From the NCBI GenBank assembly GCA_023412455.1, contig JAEYNQ010000068.1, positions 1 to 26,297 on the forward strand: DNA of 26,297 nt, given 5' to 3'. Positions 8,202 to 15,799 of the stretch are shown here, one piece after another. The DNA is from Bacillota bacterium (GTDB lineage Bacteria; Bacillota; Clostridia; Lachnospirales; Cellulosilyticaceae). The notes under the pieces are model-generated. The model ran no database searches, had not been told where the DNA came from, and saw only the letters and a program-made list of their open reading frames with translations. Position 1 is the first letter of the stretch. Each line of letters starts with the position of its first letter. Made by a program: the position numbers and the translations under genes.

Positions 8202-8825
8202 ATGTTTGATGGAAAAAGCTTAGTTCCTATTCTTTTATTAGTATTGGGAATTATTACCTTTTTTATAACACTTCGTCATAAAATAACTACCTCTTCTAAA
8301 AAGGGGATCAATGACTTTTTAGAAAGGGAGCAAAGAGCCTCCCAGGTTAAAAGAGGTTCTCTGCCTGAGACACTTTTTATTCATATACCTAAAGAAGCCA
8401 TTCCTTCTTGTGTGGACCCAGAGTGTATACGCGTATATGATAAACTTATGACTTTTATTAAACTGCCATTCGTTAAATTAAAAGGGAAAAGTAATACCCA
8501 GCTTAAAGAAGAATATGGTATTAATCACTTGGAAGAACTGATTACCTTTGAAAAAAATTATGACACTTTTATGGACATTCTAATAAAGTATGGTACTATA
8601 TTACTTGAAAAAAACTATATCCAGGAAGCAAGGAAAGTCTTAGAATTAGCTATCAGTTATGATTGTGACTATTCTAGAGCCTATATAACATTAGGACGTC
8701 TTTATATACTGGAACAAGACCAAGAGGCACTACAGCAACTTATTTCTTTGGCACAAATACACTTTAAAGATTCCCCCTATCTCAAAAAGGTTATGAGAGA
8801 ATTAGAAACTTTACAAGTAAATTAA
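8202..8825 (+). CDS. Membrane-anchored protein with a TPR-like C-terminus, unknown function
   Basis: A 207-residue protein with an N-terminal membrane segment at about residues 8-25 (VPILLLVLGIITFFITL) followed by a basic stretch, so most of the protein is probably cytoplasmic. The last 80 residues (YGTILLEKNYIQEARKVLEL, then AISYDCDYSRAYITLGRLYI) have the helix-turn-helix spacing and the small/large residue pattern of tetratricopeptide repeats, about two units. The middle section has a CVDPEC motif. I do not recognise a named family. It is cotranscribed with the glycosyltransferase gene 22 bases downstream, with no promoter or terminator between. A scaffolding role for a membrane glycolipid or glycan enzyme is plausible but is inference only. 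Confidence 0.8.
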   Translation: MFDGKSLVPILLLVLGIITFFITLRHKITTSSKKGINDFLEREQRASQVKRGSLPETLFIHIPKEAIPSCVDPECIRVYDKLMTFIKLPFVKLKGKSNTQLKEEYGINHLEELITFEKNYDTFMDILIKYGTILLEKNYIQEARKVLELAISYDCDYSRAYITLGRLYILEQDQEALQQLISLAQIHFKDSPYLKKVMRELETLQVN

Positions 8826-8847
8826 AATGAAAGAGAGATGGTAGTTA

Positions 8848-10044
8848 ATGAATATTGGTATTTTTACAGATACATATACTCCTCAAGTTAATGGGGTTGT
8901 AAGTTCCATTGTAACCCTTGAAAAAGAACTACGTAAGCAAGGGCATAATGTATATGTCTTTACCATTACCCATCCAGATGCGGAAAAGAATACGAAAGAT
9001 GTCTACCGCTTAGCAAGCTTACCTTTTATTTTTCTAAAAGATCATCGTGTAGGTATTCTTTATTCCAACAGTATGCTTAGAAAAATAAAACGTTTAAAAT
9101 TAGATATCGTTTTATCTCAAACGGAGTTTTCACTAGGTATATTTGCTAAATTAGTGGCAAAACGTCTAGGTATTCCTATTGTACATACCTATCACACCAT
9201 GTATGAGGAATACATGCATTACATTTCCAAAGGAATTGAATTTTCACCTAAAATAGCTCGCAAATATAGTAAATCCTTTTGCAATGGTGTAGATGGTGTT
9301 GTTGCACCCACTAAAAAGACGGAGCGTCTTTTAAAAAATTATGGCGTTAAAACACCTATTCGTATTATTCCTACAGGTATTGATTTTACACCTTTTGATA
9401 AAAAAAGCTATGCTCCTGATGAGATTACAAATTTAAAACAAGTTTTTGACATTCCTATTGATGCACCTATTATTCTTTTTATTGGACGTGTGGCTAAAGA
9501 GAAAAGTATCGATGTAGTCATTAAAGCCCTCCCCTACTTTCTTACGAAAATGCCGCAAGCTAAACTTGTTATTGTTGGAGATGGACCTGCTCGGTTAGAA
9601 TTAGAAGAATTGGCTAATCACCTTGGTGTTCGTCAATCTGTTATTTTTACGGGTATGCAGCCTTGGTCTAATATTGGCAAATTTTATCAAATAGGCGATG
9701 TCTTTGTCAGCGCTTCTATCTCTGAAACACAGGGACTTACTTTTGCAGAGGCCATGGCTGCTTCTCTTCCTGTTATTGCAAAAGATGATGAAAGTATTGC
9801 TGGACTTATAAGAGATCATTATAATGGAAGACTCTTTAATACCAGTGAAGAACTGGGTACTATCTTATATGACCTTTTAAGTCAACCTGCTCTTTGCAAG
9901 CAACTTGGTGAAAACGCCGTACATTCCGTAAAACCTTTATCAGCTGAGGTATTTGGCCATAATGCCTATACTTTTTATCAAGATATTGTAAAAGACTATG
10001 CTACAACTCATCCTAATAAATCCTCTAAATTCAAAAAAAGTTAA
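8848..10044 (+). CDS. Family 4 glycosyltransferase, probable diacylglycerol glucosyltransferase type
   Basis: A 398-residue GT-B fold enzyme of GT4 type. The N-terminus (MNIGIFTDTYTPQVNGVVSS) and the HTYHTMYEEYMHYISKG section are characteristic of the clostridial/lactobacillal group annotated as 1,2-diacylglycerol 3-glucosyltransferases, which make membrane glucolipids. The C-terminal nucleotide-sugar half shows IPTGIDF (174-180), FIGRVAKEKSID (211-222), VGDGPARLELEEL, and the E-x7-E motif in SETQGLTFAEAMA (E293 and E301). There is no membrane segment; such enzymes bind the inner leaflet peripherally. Donor and acceptor cannot be read from sequence, so mannosyl or other sugar transfer remains possible. 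It follows the TPR-like membrane protein gene by 22 bases and is closed by a strong terminator. Confidence 0.9.
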   Translation: MNIGIFTDTYTPQVNGVVSSIVTLEKELRKQGHNVYVFTITHPDAEKNTKDVYRLASLPFIFLKDHRVGILYSNSMLRKIKRLKLDIVLSQTEFSLGIFAKLVAKRLGIPIVHTYHTMYEEYMHYISKGIEFSPKIARKYSKSFCNGVDGVVAPTKKTERLLKNYGVKTPIRIIPTGIDFTPFDKKSYAPDEITNLKQVFDIPIDAPIILFIGRVAKEKSIDVVIKALPYFLTKMPQAKLVIVGDGPARLELEELANHLGVRQSVIFTGMQPWSNIGKFYQIGDVFVSASISETQGLTFAEAMAASLPVIAKDDESIAGLIRDHYNGRLFNTSEELGTILYDLLSQPALCKQLGENAVHSVKPLSAEVFGHNAYTFYQDIVKDYATTHPNKSSKFKKS

Positions 10045-10054
10045 ATTTTTTAAG

Positions 10055-10106
10055 AATAGGCCCCTATAAAATAGATGCTCAGCATTTATTTTATAGGGGC
10101 CTATTT
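10055..10106 (+). terminator. Rho-independent terminator of the glycosyltransferase operon
   Basis: A perfect 19-bp stem (10055-10073 with 10087-10105, core AATAGGCCCC / GGGGCCTATT) topped by an inner ATGC/GCAT helix, followed by TTTATCTT. It starts 10 bases after the stop codon. Confidence 0.88.
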
Positions 10107-10148
10107 ATCTTGTCTTGTAGGAAAGTTCGTATTCTACACTTTCACTAC

Positions 10149-10195
10149 TTCGCGAACCAATACGTGTCCTATGGACACTTTTGATCTTATAAGAT
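10149..10195. repeat. Cluster of three short palindromes between convergent genes
   Basis: TTCGCGAA (10149-10156), GTGTCC-TAT-GGACAC (10164-10178) and ATCTTATAAGAT (10184-10195) lie in a row just beyond the nth stop codon. None has a good T run in either direction, so they are not clear terminators. They could form 3'-end structure on the nth mRNA. Confidence 0.5.
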
Positions 10196-10206
10196 GAAAT
10201 GTAGGA

Positions 10207-10899
10207 CTAATACATATGACCTTTTCCAAGGGCTCTTTTAGCCTCAGTAGGACAACGTTCTAATAATTTAGTTAAACCAAAAGGACAGTTGGCTAAAAAC
10301 ATACACTCAGGACATTTAGGACCACGAGCCGTACAAATAGTGCGTCCATGGGCAATCACCTGGGTGTTATAGCGAATCCAATGTTCCTCTGGTAAAAGCA
10401 CCATAAGGTCTTTTTCAATTTGAACAGGATCTTCGCTTAGGGTAAGTCCCCAACGAATGGTAATACGTTTAACATGGGTATCGACGACTATACTGGGTAT
10501 CTTAAAGATATTACCACGAATAACGTTAGCCGTCTTACGCCCTACTCCAGCAAGTGTTACTAAGTCCTCTATGGAGGAAGGAACTTCCCCTTGATACTTA
10601 GCCATCAGTTTTTGGGCACAAGCCAAAATGTTTTTAGCCTTATTTTTATAAAAACCAGTACTGCGAATAGCTTCCTCTAATTCCTGTAAATTGGCCTCAG
10701 CAAAAGCTTCTACAGAAGGGTATTTTTTAAAGAGCTGAGGCGTAACAAGATTAACCCTATCATCTGTACATTGGGCACTTAAAATAGTAGCAACTAAAAG
10801 TTGCCAGGGTGTTTCATGATTCAAATAACAGACCACCTCTTTAGGATAGTAAGTATCTAATGTATTTAGTATATTTTTAACTTGTTCAGATTGTTTCAT
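10207..10899 (-). CDS. nth: Endonuclease III (DNA glycosylase/AP lyase)
   Basis: A 230-residue base-excision-repair enzyme that removes oxidised pyrimidines and cleaves the abasic site. Visible are the helix-hairpin-helix LAGVGRKTANVI with catalytic Lys122 and the catalytic Asp in VDTHVKR (D140). The [4Fe-4S] cysteines are in the exact C-x6-C-x2-C-x5-C spacing (C189, C196, C199, C205). Length is close to the family norm (about 210-220) with a slightly extended C-terminus. It is the second gene of an operon: the radical SAM gene ends 11 bases upstream, and the AAAGGAG box for nth overlaps that stop region. All key residues are present. Confidence 0.97.
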   Translation of the reverse strand: MKQSEQVKNILNTLDTYYPKEVVCYLNHETPWQLLVATILSAQCTDDRVNLVTPQLFKKYPSVEAFAEANLQELEEAIRSTGFYKNKAKNILACAQKLMAKYQGEVPSSIEDLVTLAGVGRKTANVIRGNIFKIPSIVVDTHVKRITIRWGLTLSEDPVQIEKDLMVLLPEEHWIRYNTQVIAHGRTICTARGPKCPECMFLANCPFGLTKLLERCPTEAKRALGKGHMY

Positions 10900-10910
10900 G
10901 GGCTGCTCCT

Positions 10911-12647
10911 TTAAGTAAGTCGTAGAGTTGAGACATGTTTTTGAGAATAATCAAATAGAAATCCAATGGGACTGGCCTGTTTTTTAAGTATAGGATGAGT
11001 CCCTTGACTTGCGGCATAAGCTACATCATATTTGAAATATTCTATTCGTGTATGACGGAAACGTTGTCTTGGAATAGCTGATAGCAGATGAGGAAGTCTT
11101 GCTTTTACCCACGTATCATCCTTCAATAAGGCATTGATGTATTCTTTATAAGGAGCTTGCTCCACACTTTGCCATTCTTTAGGTATTTCACTTATATTTT
11201 CTTTTAAAAGATAATCCCATTTTAAGCAATCTTGTACGGCTTCAATAGGAACACGTTGCTCTTCTTTACAAAATTCAATAAGTTTAGTGGAATAGGCTAA
11301 TTTGTTATGCTCCATTAAATGATAGCCTTTTGCTTCCCAAAAAAGAGAAAGACGCTCAAAAAAGCTAAAGGGACTACTATAAGCTGTAAATAAATAATCC
11401 AAAGTTAAACGAAAGCGTTGACTATTATAATACCGTTCAACACACTCTTCTATTCTATGGAGACGAATCATTTCCTCATAACTTAAAACCTTTGTATAAA
11501 GGATTTCATAAGGGGGTTCATTTTTATAGACTAGTCCATACTTTTCCGCATTTTGCCTTAATCCGGAGCCTTTAAGTACTTTTAAAAAGCCTAATTGAAA
11601 TTGCTCGGGTCTTACAGAAATCACCTCATCAAAGGAACGACCAAAGGATTTATAATCTTCTTCGGGTAATCCTGCAATTAAATCTAAATGCTGATGAATA
11701 TTTCCAAGTTGTTTAACCTTAAGAACTACCTTACGTATATCTTCGAAGGGCATTTTACGTTGGATAATGTCTAGCACTTTTAGGTTGGTAGATTGAACAC
11801 CTATTTCAAACTGAATAAGTCCTGGACGTGCTTCTTTTAATACTTCTAATAAATCATCAGTTAAAAGTTCAGCGGCAATCTCAAAGTGAAAATTGGTTTC
11901 TCCATTATCCTGTTCAATTAGAAAAGCCCAGATGGCTTTGGCATACTCCTTTCGTGTATTAAAGGTACGATCCACAAATTTCACTTGCTGAACATGTCTT
12001 TCAAGAAAGAACAGCAGATGAGTCTTTACCTTTTCTAGAGGGACAAAGCGAACCCCCTTTTCAACAGAAGAAAGACAGTATTGACAGTTAAATGGACAAC
12101 CTCTCGAAGCTTCATAATAAATAATTTTATGGTTAAAGTCATCCCATTTTTCATAGACAAAAGGCAATTTGTCTAAATCCATAGGTGGACGTAAAGCATT
12201 CCTATGAATTTGTCCATTTTCTTTATAGATTAAGCCCTTGATTTCAGTAAGTGTACCTTTACCTAGCAATCGATAATCTAAATAGTCTTTCCACGTCTCT
12301 TCTCCTTCCCCTACTATAAGCCCATCAATGGGTAAATGTTTTAAGAGCTCTTCGGATTCATAGGATACTTCTGGGCCACCTAAAATAAGAGTGGTATAAG
12401 GAAGAATCTTTTTTAGTGTTGGAATGAGATTTTGTACAAATTGCATATTCCAAATATAACAAGAAATCCCTAGTATATCTGGTTTCTCTTTATAAATAAC
12501 GTGTAGAATCTCATTTTCTTGATTATTAATAGTTGTCTCTAAGACAGTGATTTGCTCCTCGTAGGGATGACAGTAGGCTTTGATGGAGCGTAAAGCTAAT
12601 GATGTGTGTATATATTTAGCATTAAGAGCTAATAAAAGTATTTTCAC
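10911..12647 (-). CDS. B12-binding domain radical SAM protein (DUF4080 type)
   Basis: A 578-residue protein with an N-terminal cobalamin-binding-like Rossmann domain (about 1-125; ILGGPEVSYESEE and GLIVGEGEETW are typical). The radical SAM core follows, with the cluster motif C-x3-C-x2-C in RGCPFNCQYC (C184, C188, C191). The C-terminal region (about 370-575) corresponds to the uncharacterised DUF4080 domain of clostridial proteins. The cobalamin DxHxxG lower-ligand motif is not seen, as usual for class B-like enzymes. Such proteins may be methyltransferases or other radical catalysts; the substrate is unknown. The start is GTG at 12647 with an AGAGGA box 8-9 bases upstream; a TTG directly before it is less likely. 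It is the first gene of an operon with nth, and the pairing gives no clear functional clue. Confidence 0.9.
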   Translation of the reverse strand: MKILLLALNAKYIHTSLALRSIKAYCHPYEEQITVLETTINNQENEILHVIYKEKPDILGISCYIWNMQFVQNLIPTLKKILPYTTLILGGPEVSYESEELLKHLPIDGLIVGEGEETWKDYLDYRLLGKGTLTEIKGLIYKENGQIHRNALRPPMDLDKLPFVYEKWDDFNHKIIYYEASRGCPFNCQYCLSSVEKGVRFVPLEKVKTHLLFFLERHVQQVKFVDRTFNTRKEYAKAIWAFLIEQDNGETNFHFEIAAELLTDDLLEVLKEARPGLIQFEIGVQSTNLKVLDIIQRKMPFEDIRKVVLKVKQLGNIHQHLDLIAGLPEEDYKSFGRSFDEVISVRPEQFQLGFLKVLKGSGLRQNAEKYGLVYKNEPPYEILYTKVLSYEEMIRLHRIEECVERYYNSQRFRLTLDYLFTAYSSPFSFFERLSLFWEAKGYHLMEHNKLAYSTKLIEFCKEEQRVPIEAVQDCLKWDYLLKENISEIPKEWQSVEQAPYKEYINALLKDDTWVKARLPHLLSAIPRQRFRHTRIEYFKYDVAYAASQGTHPILKKQASPIGFLFDYSQKHVSTLRLT

Positions 12648-12738
12648 AAGATAAATCCTCTCTTTGAAATAATTAATGTTATTTATAGTATAACATGTTT
12701 TAAAAGAAGACGGTGTATTTCCTAAAAAGACCTATGAA

Positions 12739-12783
12739 AAAGCCTCTAAAAACTAAGATAAAGTCTTAGCTTTTAGAGGCTTT
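12739..12783 (-). terminator. Terminator of the repeat-lipoprotein gene
   Basis: Long stem AAAGCCTCTAAAA-CTAAGA (12739-12758) with TCTTAG-TTTTAGAGGCTTT (12764-12783), one internal mismatch, then TTTTTC on the minus strand. A second perfect 18-bp palindrome, CAAAGCTAA/TTAGCTTTG (12786-12803), overlaps the lipoprotein stop codon immediately upstream. Confidence 0.82.
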
Positions 12784-12794
12784 AACAAAGCTAA

Positions 12795-13055
12795 TTAGCT
12801 TTGAGGTGTAGTTCTTGGTGTTGTCGTACCAGGTGTCATTGTACCAGGTGTTGTTGTGCCAGGTGTCATCGTACCAGGTGTTGTTGTGCCAGGTGTCATC
12901 GTACCGGGTGTCATCGTACCAGGTGTTACAGTACCTGGGGTTACAGTTTGTATAGGTGCGGTTGTCTCAGGTGTGGTAGTTGTACCATTGGTTGTACAAC
13001 CCACAAATGTCAAACTCATGAGCACAAAGCTAGCAACTACTAAAAATTTTTTCAT
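12795..13055 (-). CDS. Small lipoprotein with Thr-Pro-Gly repeats
   Basis: An 86-residue protein with a signal peptide and a lipobox (SLTFVGC, Cys20), so the mature form is a membrane lipoprotein facing outward. Apart from about 16 residues after the Cys, the mature part is almost entirely a five-residue repeat of the form T-x-T-P-G with x = V, M or T (residues 37-81). There is no globular domain, and this composition suggests an extended, possibly O-glycosylated stalk. AAGGAG and GAGG boxes lie upstream of the ATG. A strong terminator and its own 5' region make it a single-gene unit. Function unknown. The antisense open frames across the same bases come from the repeat and are not supported by ribosome sites. 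Confidence 0.75.
   Translation of the reverse strand: MKKFLVVASFVLMSLTFVGCTTNGTTTTPETTAPIQTVTPGTVTPGTMTPGTMTPGTTTPGTMTPGTTTPGTMTPGTTTPRTTPQS
12813..12947 (-). repeat. 15-bp tandem repeat inside the lipoprotein gene
   Basis: About nine tandem copies of a 15-bp unit (minus strand, of the form ACACCTGGTACGATG with two main variants) encode the T-x-T-P-G repeat. Units are near-identical at DNA level, with M and T variants alternating. Copy number could change by slippage without breaking the frame, since each unit is 5 codons. Confidence 0.85.
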
Positions 13056-13157
13056 GAATGCCTCTACTCCTTTTCTAAAAAAGTAATGATTATACGAGTA
13101 TAGTATTGTCTTTTTTTAGTAGTTTATACATAAAATAGAATGATTTCGAAAAATAGC

Positions 13158-14195
13158 CTAAGTCAACTCCACAATAGTAATGGAACGTTCCGTTAATAAA
13201 TCAATATATTGATTATCCACTCTAATAATGGGACGATAAACACAGGTTGGATTAATGGCAACTACCTGTCCGATCTGCCCGGTATTAAGAAGAACATAAA
13301 CATCCAAATAATAGTTAGCTACATGATTGAGAAAACATAAAAGTATTTTTGTATCCATCTTTCCAAATACGCCTTCTTGCATTAATTTCATGACATCAAA
13401 AGGCGATTGTTTCTTCTTATAAGGACGTTCTGAAATCATGGCATCATAAGTATCTGCAATAGCCAGTACTTTGGCAATATCATTAATATTATCCCCATAG
13501 ACACTGTATGGATAACCTGAACCATCCATACGTTCATGGTGCATCAAAATTCCTACTTTAACATCTAAACTGATTTCAGTATGGTATTTAAGAAGATCAT
13601 AAGAATACTGAGGGTGTTTTTTCATTTCTTCAAATTCACTGGGTGTCAGAGGTCCAGGTTTATGAAGAATTTTAGGATCGATTTTCATTTTACCAATATC
13701 ATGAAGTAAGCCGGCTAATAATAAAGAGTCAATCATACTTGGACTAAATTTCATCCATTTACCGATAAGCATACTTAATAGAGCCACATTAATACTATGA
13801 GTATAAGTATATTTGTCAGCTACTTTAAATAAGTTAATACAACCTACAATCTTAAAATTATCTTTAAATTCATTTAAAATATTATCTTTTATTCCTTGAA
13901 AAGCATCAACATCCACATCATGACCTATAGCAATTTTTTCTAATAAGGGAGCCACTTCTTCTGTATGAACCTCATAACTGGCAAGTGTTTCTTCTGGTAA
14001 TTGCCAAACAGTATCCCACGAGTTAACGAAGATACCTACTTCGACAATGCCCCAATCGGATAAAGTTTCTATGTTTTCAGCTGTTAAGACTTGGCCTTCT
14101 CCTACCAAAACAGTTCCTGTCACTTTGTTTCTGATAGCCTCTGATATAATCATCCCTGGTAAACACTTGGATAATGGAAGTACTAATTTTTGCAT
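13158..14195 (-). CDS. HD-GYP domain protein, probable cyclic-di-GMP phosphodiesterase
   Basis: A 345-residue soluble protein. Residues 1-110 form an N-terminal segment without a recognised sensory domain (SDWGIVEVGIFV resembles the DUF3391-like leader of many HD-GYP proteins). The HD-GYP domain at about 120-310 has H133 in YTHSINVA, the HD pair in GLLHDIGKMKIDPKIL (H165, D166), HHERMDGSGYP (219-229, with GYP at 227-229) and ADTYDAM. All metal ligands expected for c-di-GMP hydrolysis appear intact. A tail after 310 (VYRPIIRVDNQYIDL) is the common C-terminal extension. The start is supported by GGGGGA 6 bases upstream. It has its own promoter. No diguanylate cyclase is nearby. Confidence 0.93.
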   Translation of the reverse strand: MQKLVLPLSKCLPGMIISEAIRNKVTGTVLVGEGQVLTAENIETLSDWGIVEVGIFVNSWDTVWQLPEETLASYEVHTEEVAPLLEKIAIGHDVDVDAFQGIKDNILNEFKDNFKIVGCINLFKVADKYTYTHSINVALLSMLIGKWMKFSPSMIDSLLLAGLLHDIGKMKIDPKILHKPGPLTPSEFEEMKKHPQYSYDLLKYHTEISLDVKVGILMHHERMDGSGYPYSVYGDNINDIAKVLAIADTYDAMISERPYKKKQSPFDVMKLMQEGVFGKMDTKILLCFLNHVANYYLDVYVLLNTGQIGQVVAINPTCVYRPIIRVDNQYIDLLTERSITIVELT

Positions 14196-14241
14196 ATTAT
14201 GTCCCCCAATAAATAATATTGTATAAAAGATTACTATATAT

Positions 14242-14269
14242 ATTATATTATATTTTTATATTTTCACAA
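14242..14269 (-). promoter_or_regulatory. Candidate promoter of the HD-GYP gene
   Basis: TTGTGA (14269-14264), 16 bases, TATAAT (14247-14242) on the minus strand, in a very AT-rich leader. A second TATAAT overlaps at 14252-14247 but is too close to this -35. Confidence 0.5.
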
Positions 14270-14285
14270 TAGACAAATTATTATA

Positions 14286-14315
14286 AAAGCCTACTTTTAT
14301 AATAAAGTAGGCTTT
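14286..14315 (-). terminator. Terminator of gdhA
   Basis: Perfect 12-bp stem AAAGCCTACTTT / AAAGTAGGCTTT (14286-14297 with 14304-14315) and a 6-base loop, 16 bases past the gdhA stop. On the minus strand the 3' side continues CTTTTATAATAATTT. Confidence 0.8.
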
Positions 14316-14331
14316 ACAAAGAACTTAGTTT

Positions 14332-15681
14332 TTAGTAAGCAACACCTTGCATATACATGGCATCTGCAACTTTTAGGAAGCCAGCAATATTAGCTCCTAA
14401 AACATAATTGTCTGCATCCCCATATTCTGTAGCTGCAGCACGTGCACTACTATGAATATGTTTCATAATACCCTTTAATTTTTCATCCACTTCTTCAAAT
14501 GTCCAACTATAACGCATGCTGTTTTGAGACATTTCTAAGCCAGATGTAGCTACACCACCTGCATTGGCAGCTTTACCAGGTGCAAATAAAATTTTATTTT
14601 CTAAGAAAACATCAACAGCTTCTGGAGTAGATGGCATATTAGCACCCTCTGCTACTGCAAGGACACCATTTTTAACAAGTGTCAGAGCAGCTTCTTTATC
14701 TAGCTCATTTTGTGTGGCACATGGTAAAGCAATTTGGCAAGGAATTGTCCAAATACCATTACATCCTTCATGATAAGTTGCACTAGGGTGGGTATTAACG
14801 TACTCTTTGATACGCTTTCTTTCTACTTCTTTAATTTGTTTAACAGCATCTAAATCAATACCTTCAGGATCATGAATATAACCATTAGAATCACTTAAGG
14901 CAACCACTTTAGCACCTAATTCCATAGCTTTTTCAGCTGCATAGATAGCTACATTACCAGAACCAGAAATAACTACATCTTTACCATTAAAAGAGTCACC
15001 ACGTGTTGCAAGCATTTCAGCAGTAAAATAGCAACAACCATAGCCTGTTGCTTGGGTACGTACTAAAGAGCCACCATAGTTCAATCCTTTACCAGTTAAA
15101 ACACCTGTAAATTCATTTTTTAAACGTTTGTATTGCCCAAACATATACCCAATTTCACGAGCACCTACACCGATGTCACCTGCTGGTACATCTGTATCTG
15201 CTCCAATATGTTTTGCAAGCTCTGTCATGAAGCTTTGACAAAAGCGCATAATTTCATTATCAGATTTACCTTTTGGATCAAAGTCACTTCCACCTTTTCC
15301 ACCACCCATAGGAAGGCCTGTTAAGGAGTTTTTAAAGATTTGTTCAAAACCTAAAAATTTAATAACCCCAAGATTTACGGATGGATGAAGGCGAAGGCCT
15401 CCTTTATAAGGCCCAATAGCACTATTAAATTGTACACGATAACCACGATTAACTTGCACTTTACCTTGATCATCTACCCATGATACACGGAAAAGAATAG
15501 CACGTTCTGGTTCTACAATTCTTTCAAAAATGCCTGCGGCTATATATTCTGGATGTTTTTCAGCTACTGGCTCCATGCAAATTAAAACTTCTCTAACTGC
15601 TTGATGGAATTCAGGTTGTGCTGGATGATTTTTTTCTACTCTACTCATTAAATCTTGCATATACTCTGTACGAAAACTCAT
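14332..15681 (-). CDS. gdhA: NADP-specific glutamate dehydrogenase
   Basis: A 449-residue hexameric-type enzyme interconverting glutamate and 2-oxoglutarate plus ammonia. Present are the substrate-binding PYKGGLRLHPSV (K93), the active-site LPMGGGKGGSDFDP (K129), the conserved Asp in VPAGDIGVGARE (D169) and the Rossmann loop SGSGNVA (239-245). The region AEGANMPSTPEAVDVF also fits. Length and the GVAY-type end match the clostridial/enterobacterial GdhA group, usually NADP-linked, although cofactor choice cannot be proved here. AGGAGG lies 6 bases before the ATG. Its promoter overlaps an inverted repeat that could be an operator, and a strong terminator follows, so it is monocistronic. Together with glnN in this window it covers both main ammonia-assimilation steps. 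Confidence 0.97.
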   Translation of the reverse strand: MSFRTEYMQDLMSRVEKNHPAQPEFHQAVREVLICMEPVAEKHPEYIAAGIFERIVEPERAILFRVSWVDDQGKVQVNRGYRVQFNSAIGPYKGGLRLHPSVNLGVIKFLGFEQIFKNSLTGLPMGGGKGGSDFDPKGKSDNEIMRFCQSFMTELAKHIGADTDVPAGDIGVGAREIGYMFGQYKRLKNEFTGVLTGKGLNYGGSLVRTQATGYGCCYFTAEMLATRGDSFNGKDVVISGSGNVAIYAAEKAMELGAKVVALSDSNGYIHDPEGIDLDAVKQIKEVERKRIKEYVNTHPSATYHEGCNGIWTIPCQIALPCATQNELDKEAALTLVKNGVLAVAEGANMPSTPEAVDVFLENKILFAPGKAANAGGVATSGLEMSQNSMRYSWTFEEVDEKLKGIMKHIHSSARAAATEYGDADNYVLGANIAGFLKVADAMYMQGVAY

Positions 15682-15701
15682 AATGTTCCTCCTGTATTTA
15701 T

Positions 15702-15736
15702 AAAATACGGTGTATTAATCCGTTAATTCGTATTTT
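15702..15736. repeat. Inverted repeat in the gdhA promoter/leader
   Basis: AAAATACG (15702-15709) pairs with CGTATTTT (15729-15736), and inside it ATTAA (15714-15718) pairs with TTAAT (15723-15727). The outer arm covers the gdhA -10 and the rest covers the start of the transcript, the position expected for a repressor operator or a 5'-leader hairpin. Confidence 0.6.
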
Positions 15737-15759
15737 AACATAAAATGGCAAAATTGCAA
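15732..15759 (-). promoter_or_regulatory. Candidate promoter of gdhA
   Basis: TTGCAA (15759-15754), 16 bases, TAAAAT (15737-15732) on the minus strand, with TG one base before the -10. The start of transcription would fall inside the inverted repeat 15702-15736. Confidence 0.5.
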
Positions 15760-15799
15760 TATTAAACATTATATCCTGCAAATTTTTTTTGAATACCCA

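Noticed and set aside
12813..12947. Tandem repeat considered as a CRISPR array
   Set aside because: Units are contiguous 15-mers without spacers, in frame within a lipoprotein gene.
12801..13086. Two plus-strand open frames opposite the lipoprotein gene (12801-13043 and 12856-13086)
   Set aside because: They are created by the 15-bp repeat being open in several frames. They lack ribosome sites, and one has an implausible Cys/Arg-rich composition. The minus-strand frame has a lipobox, RBS and terminator.
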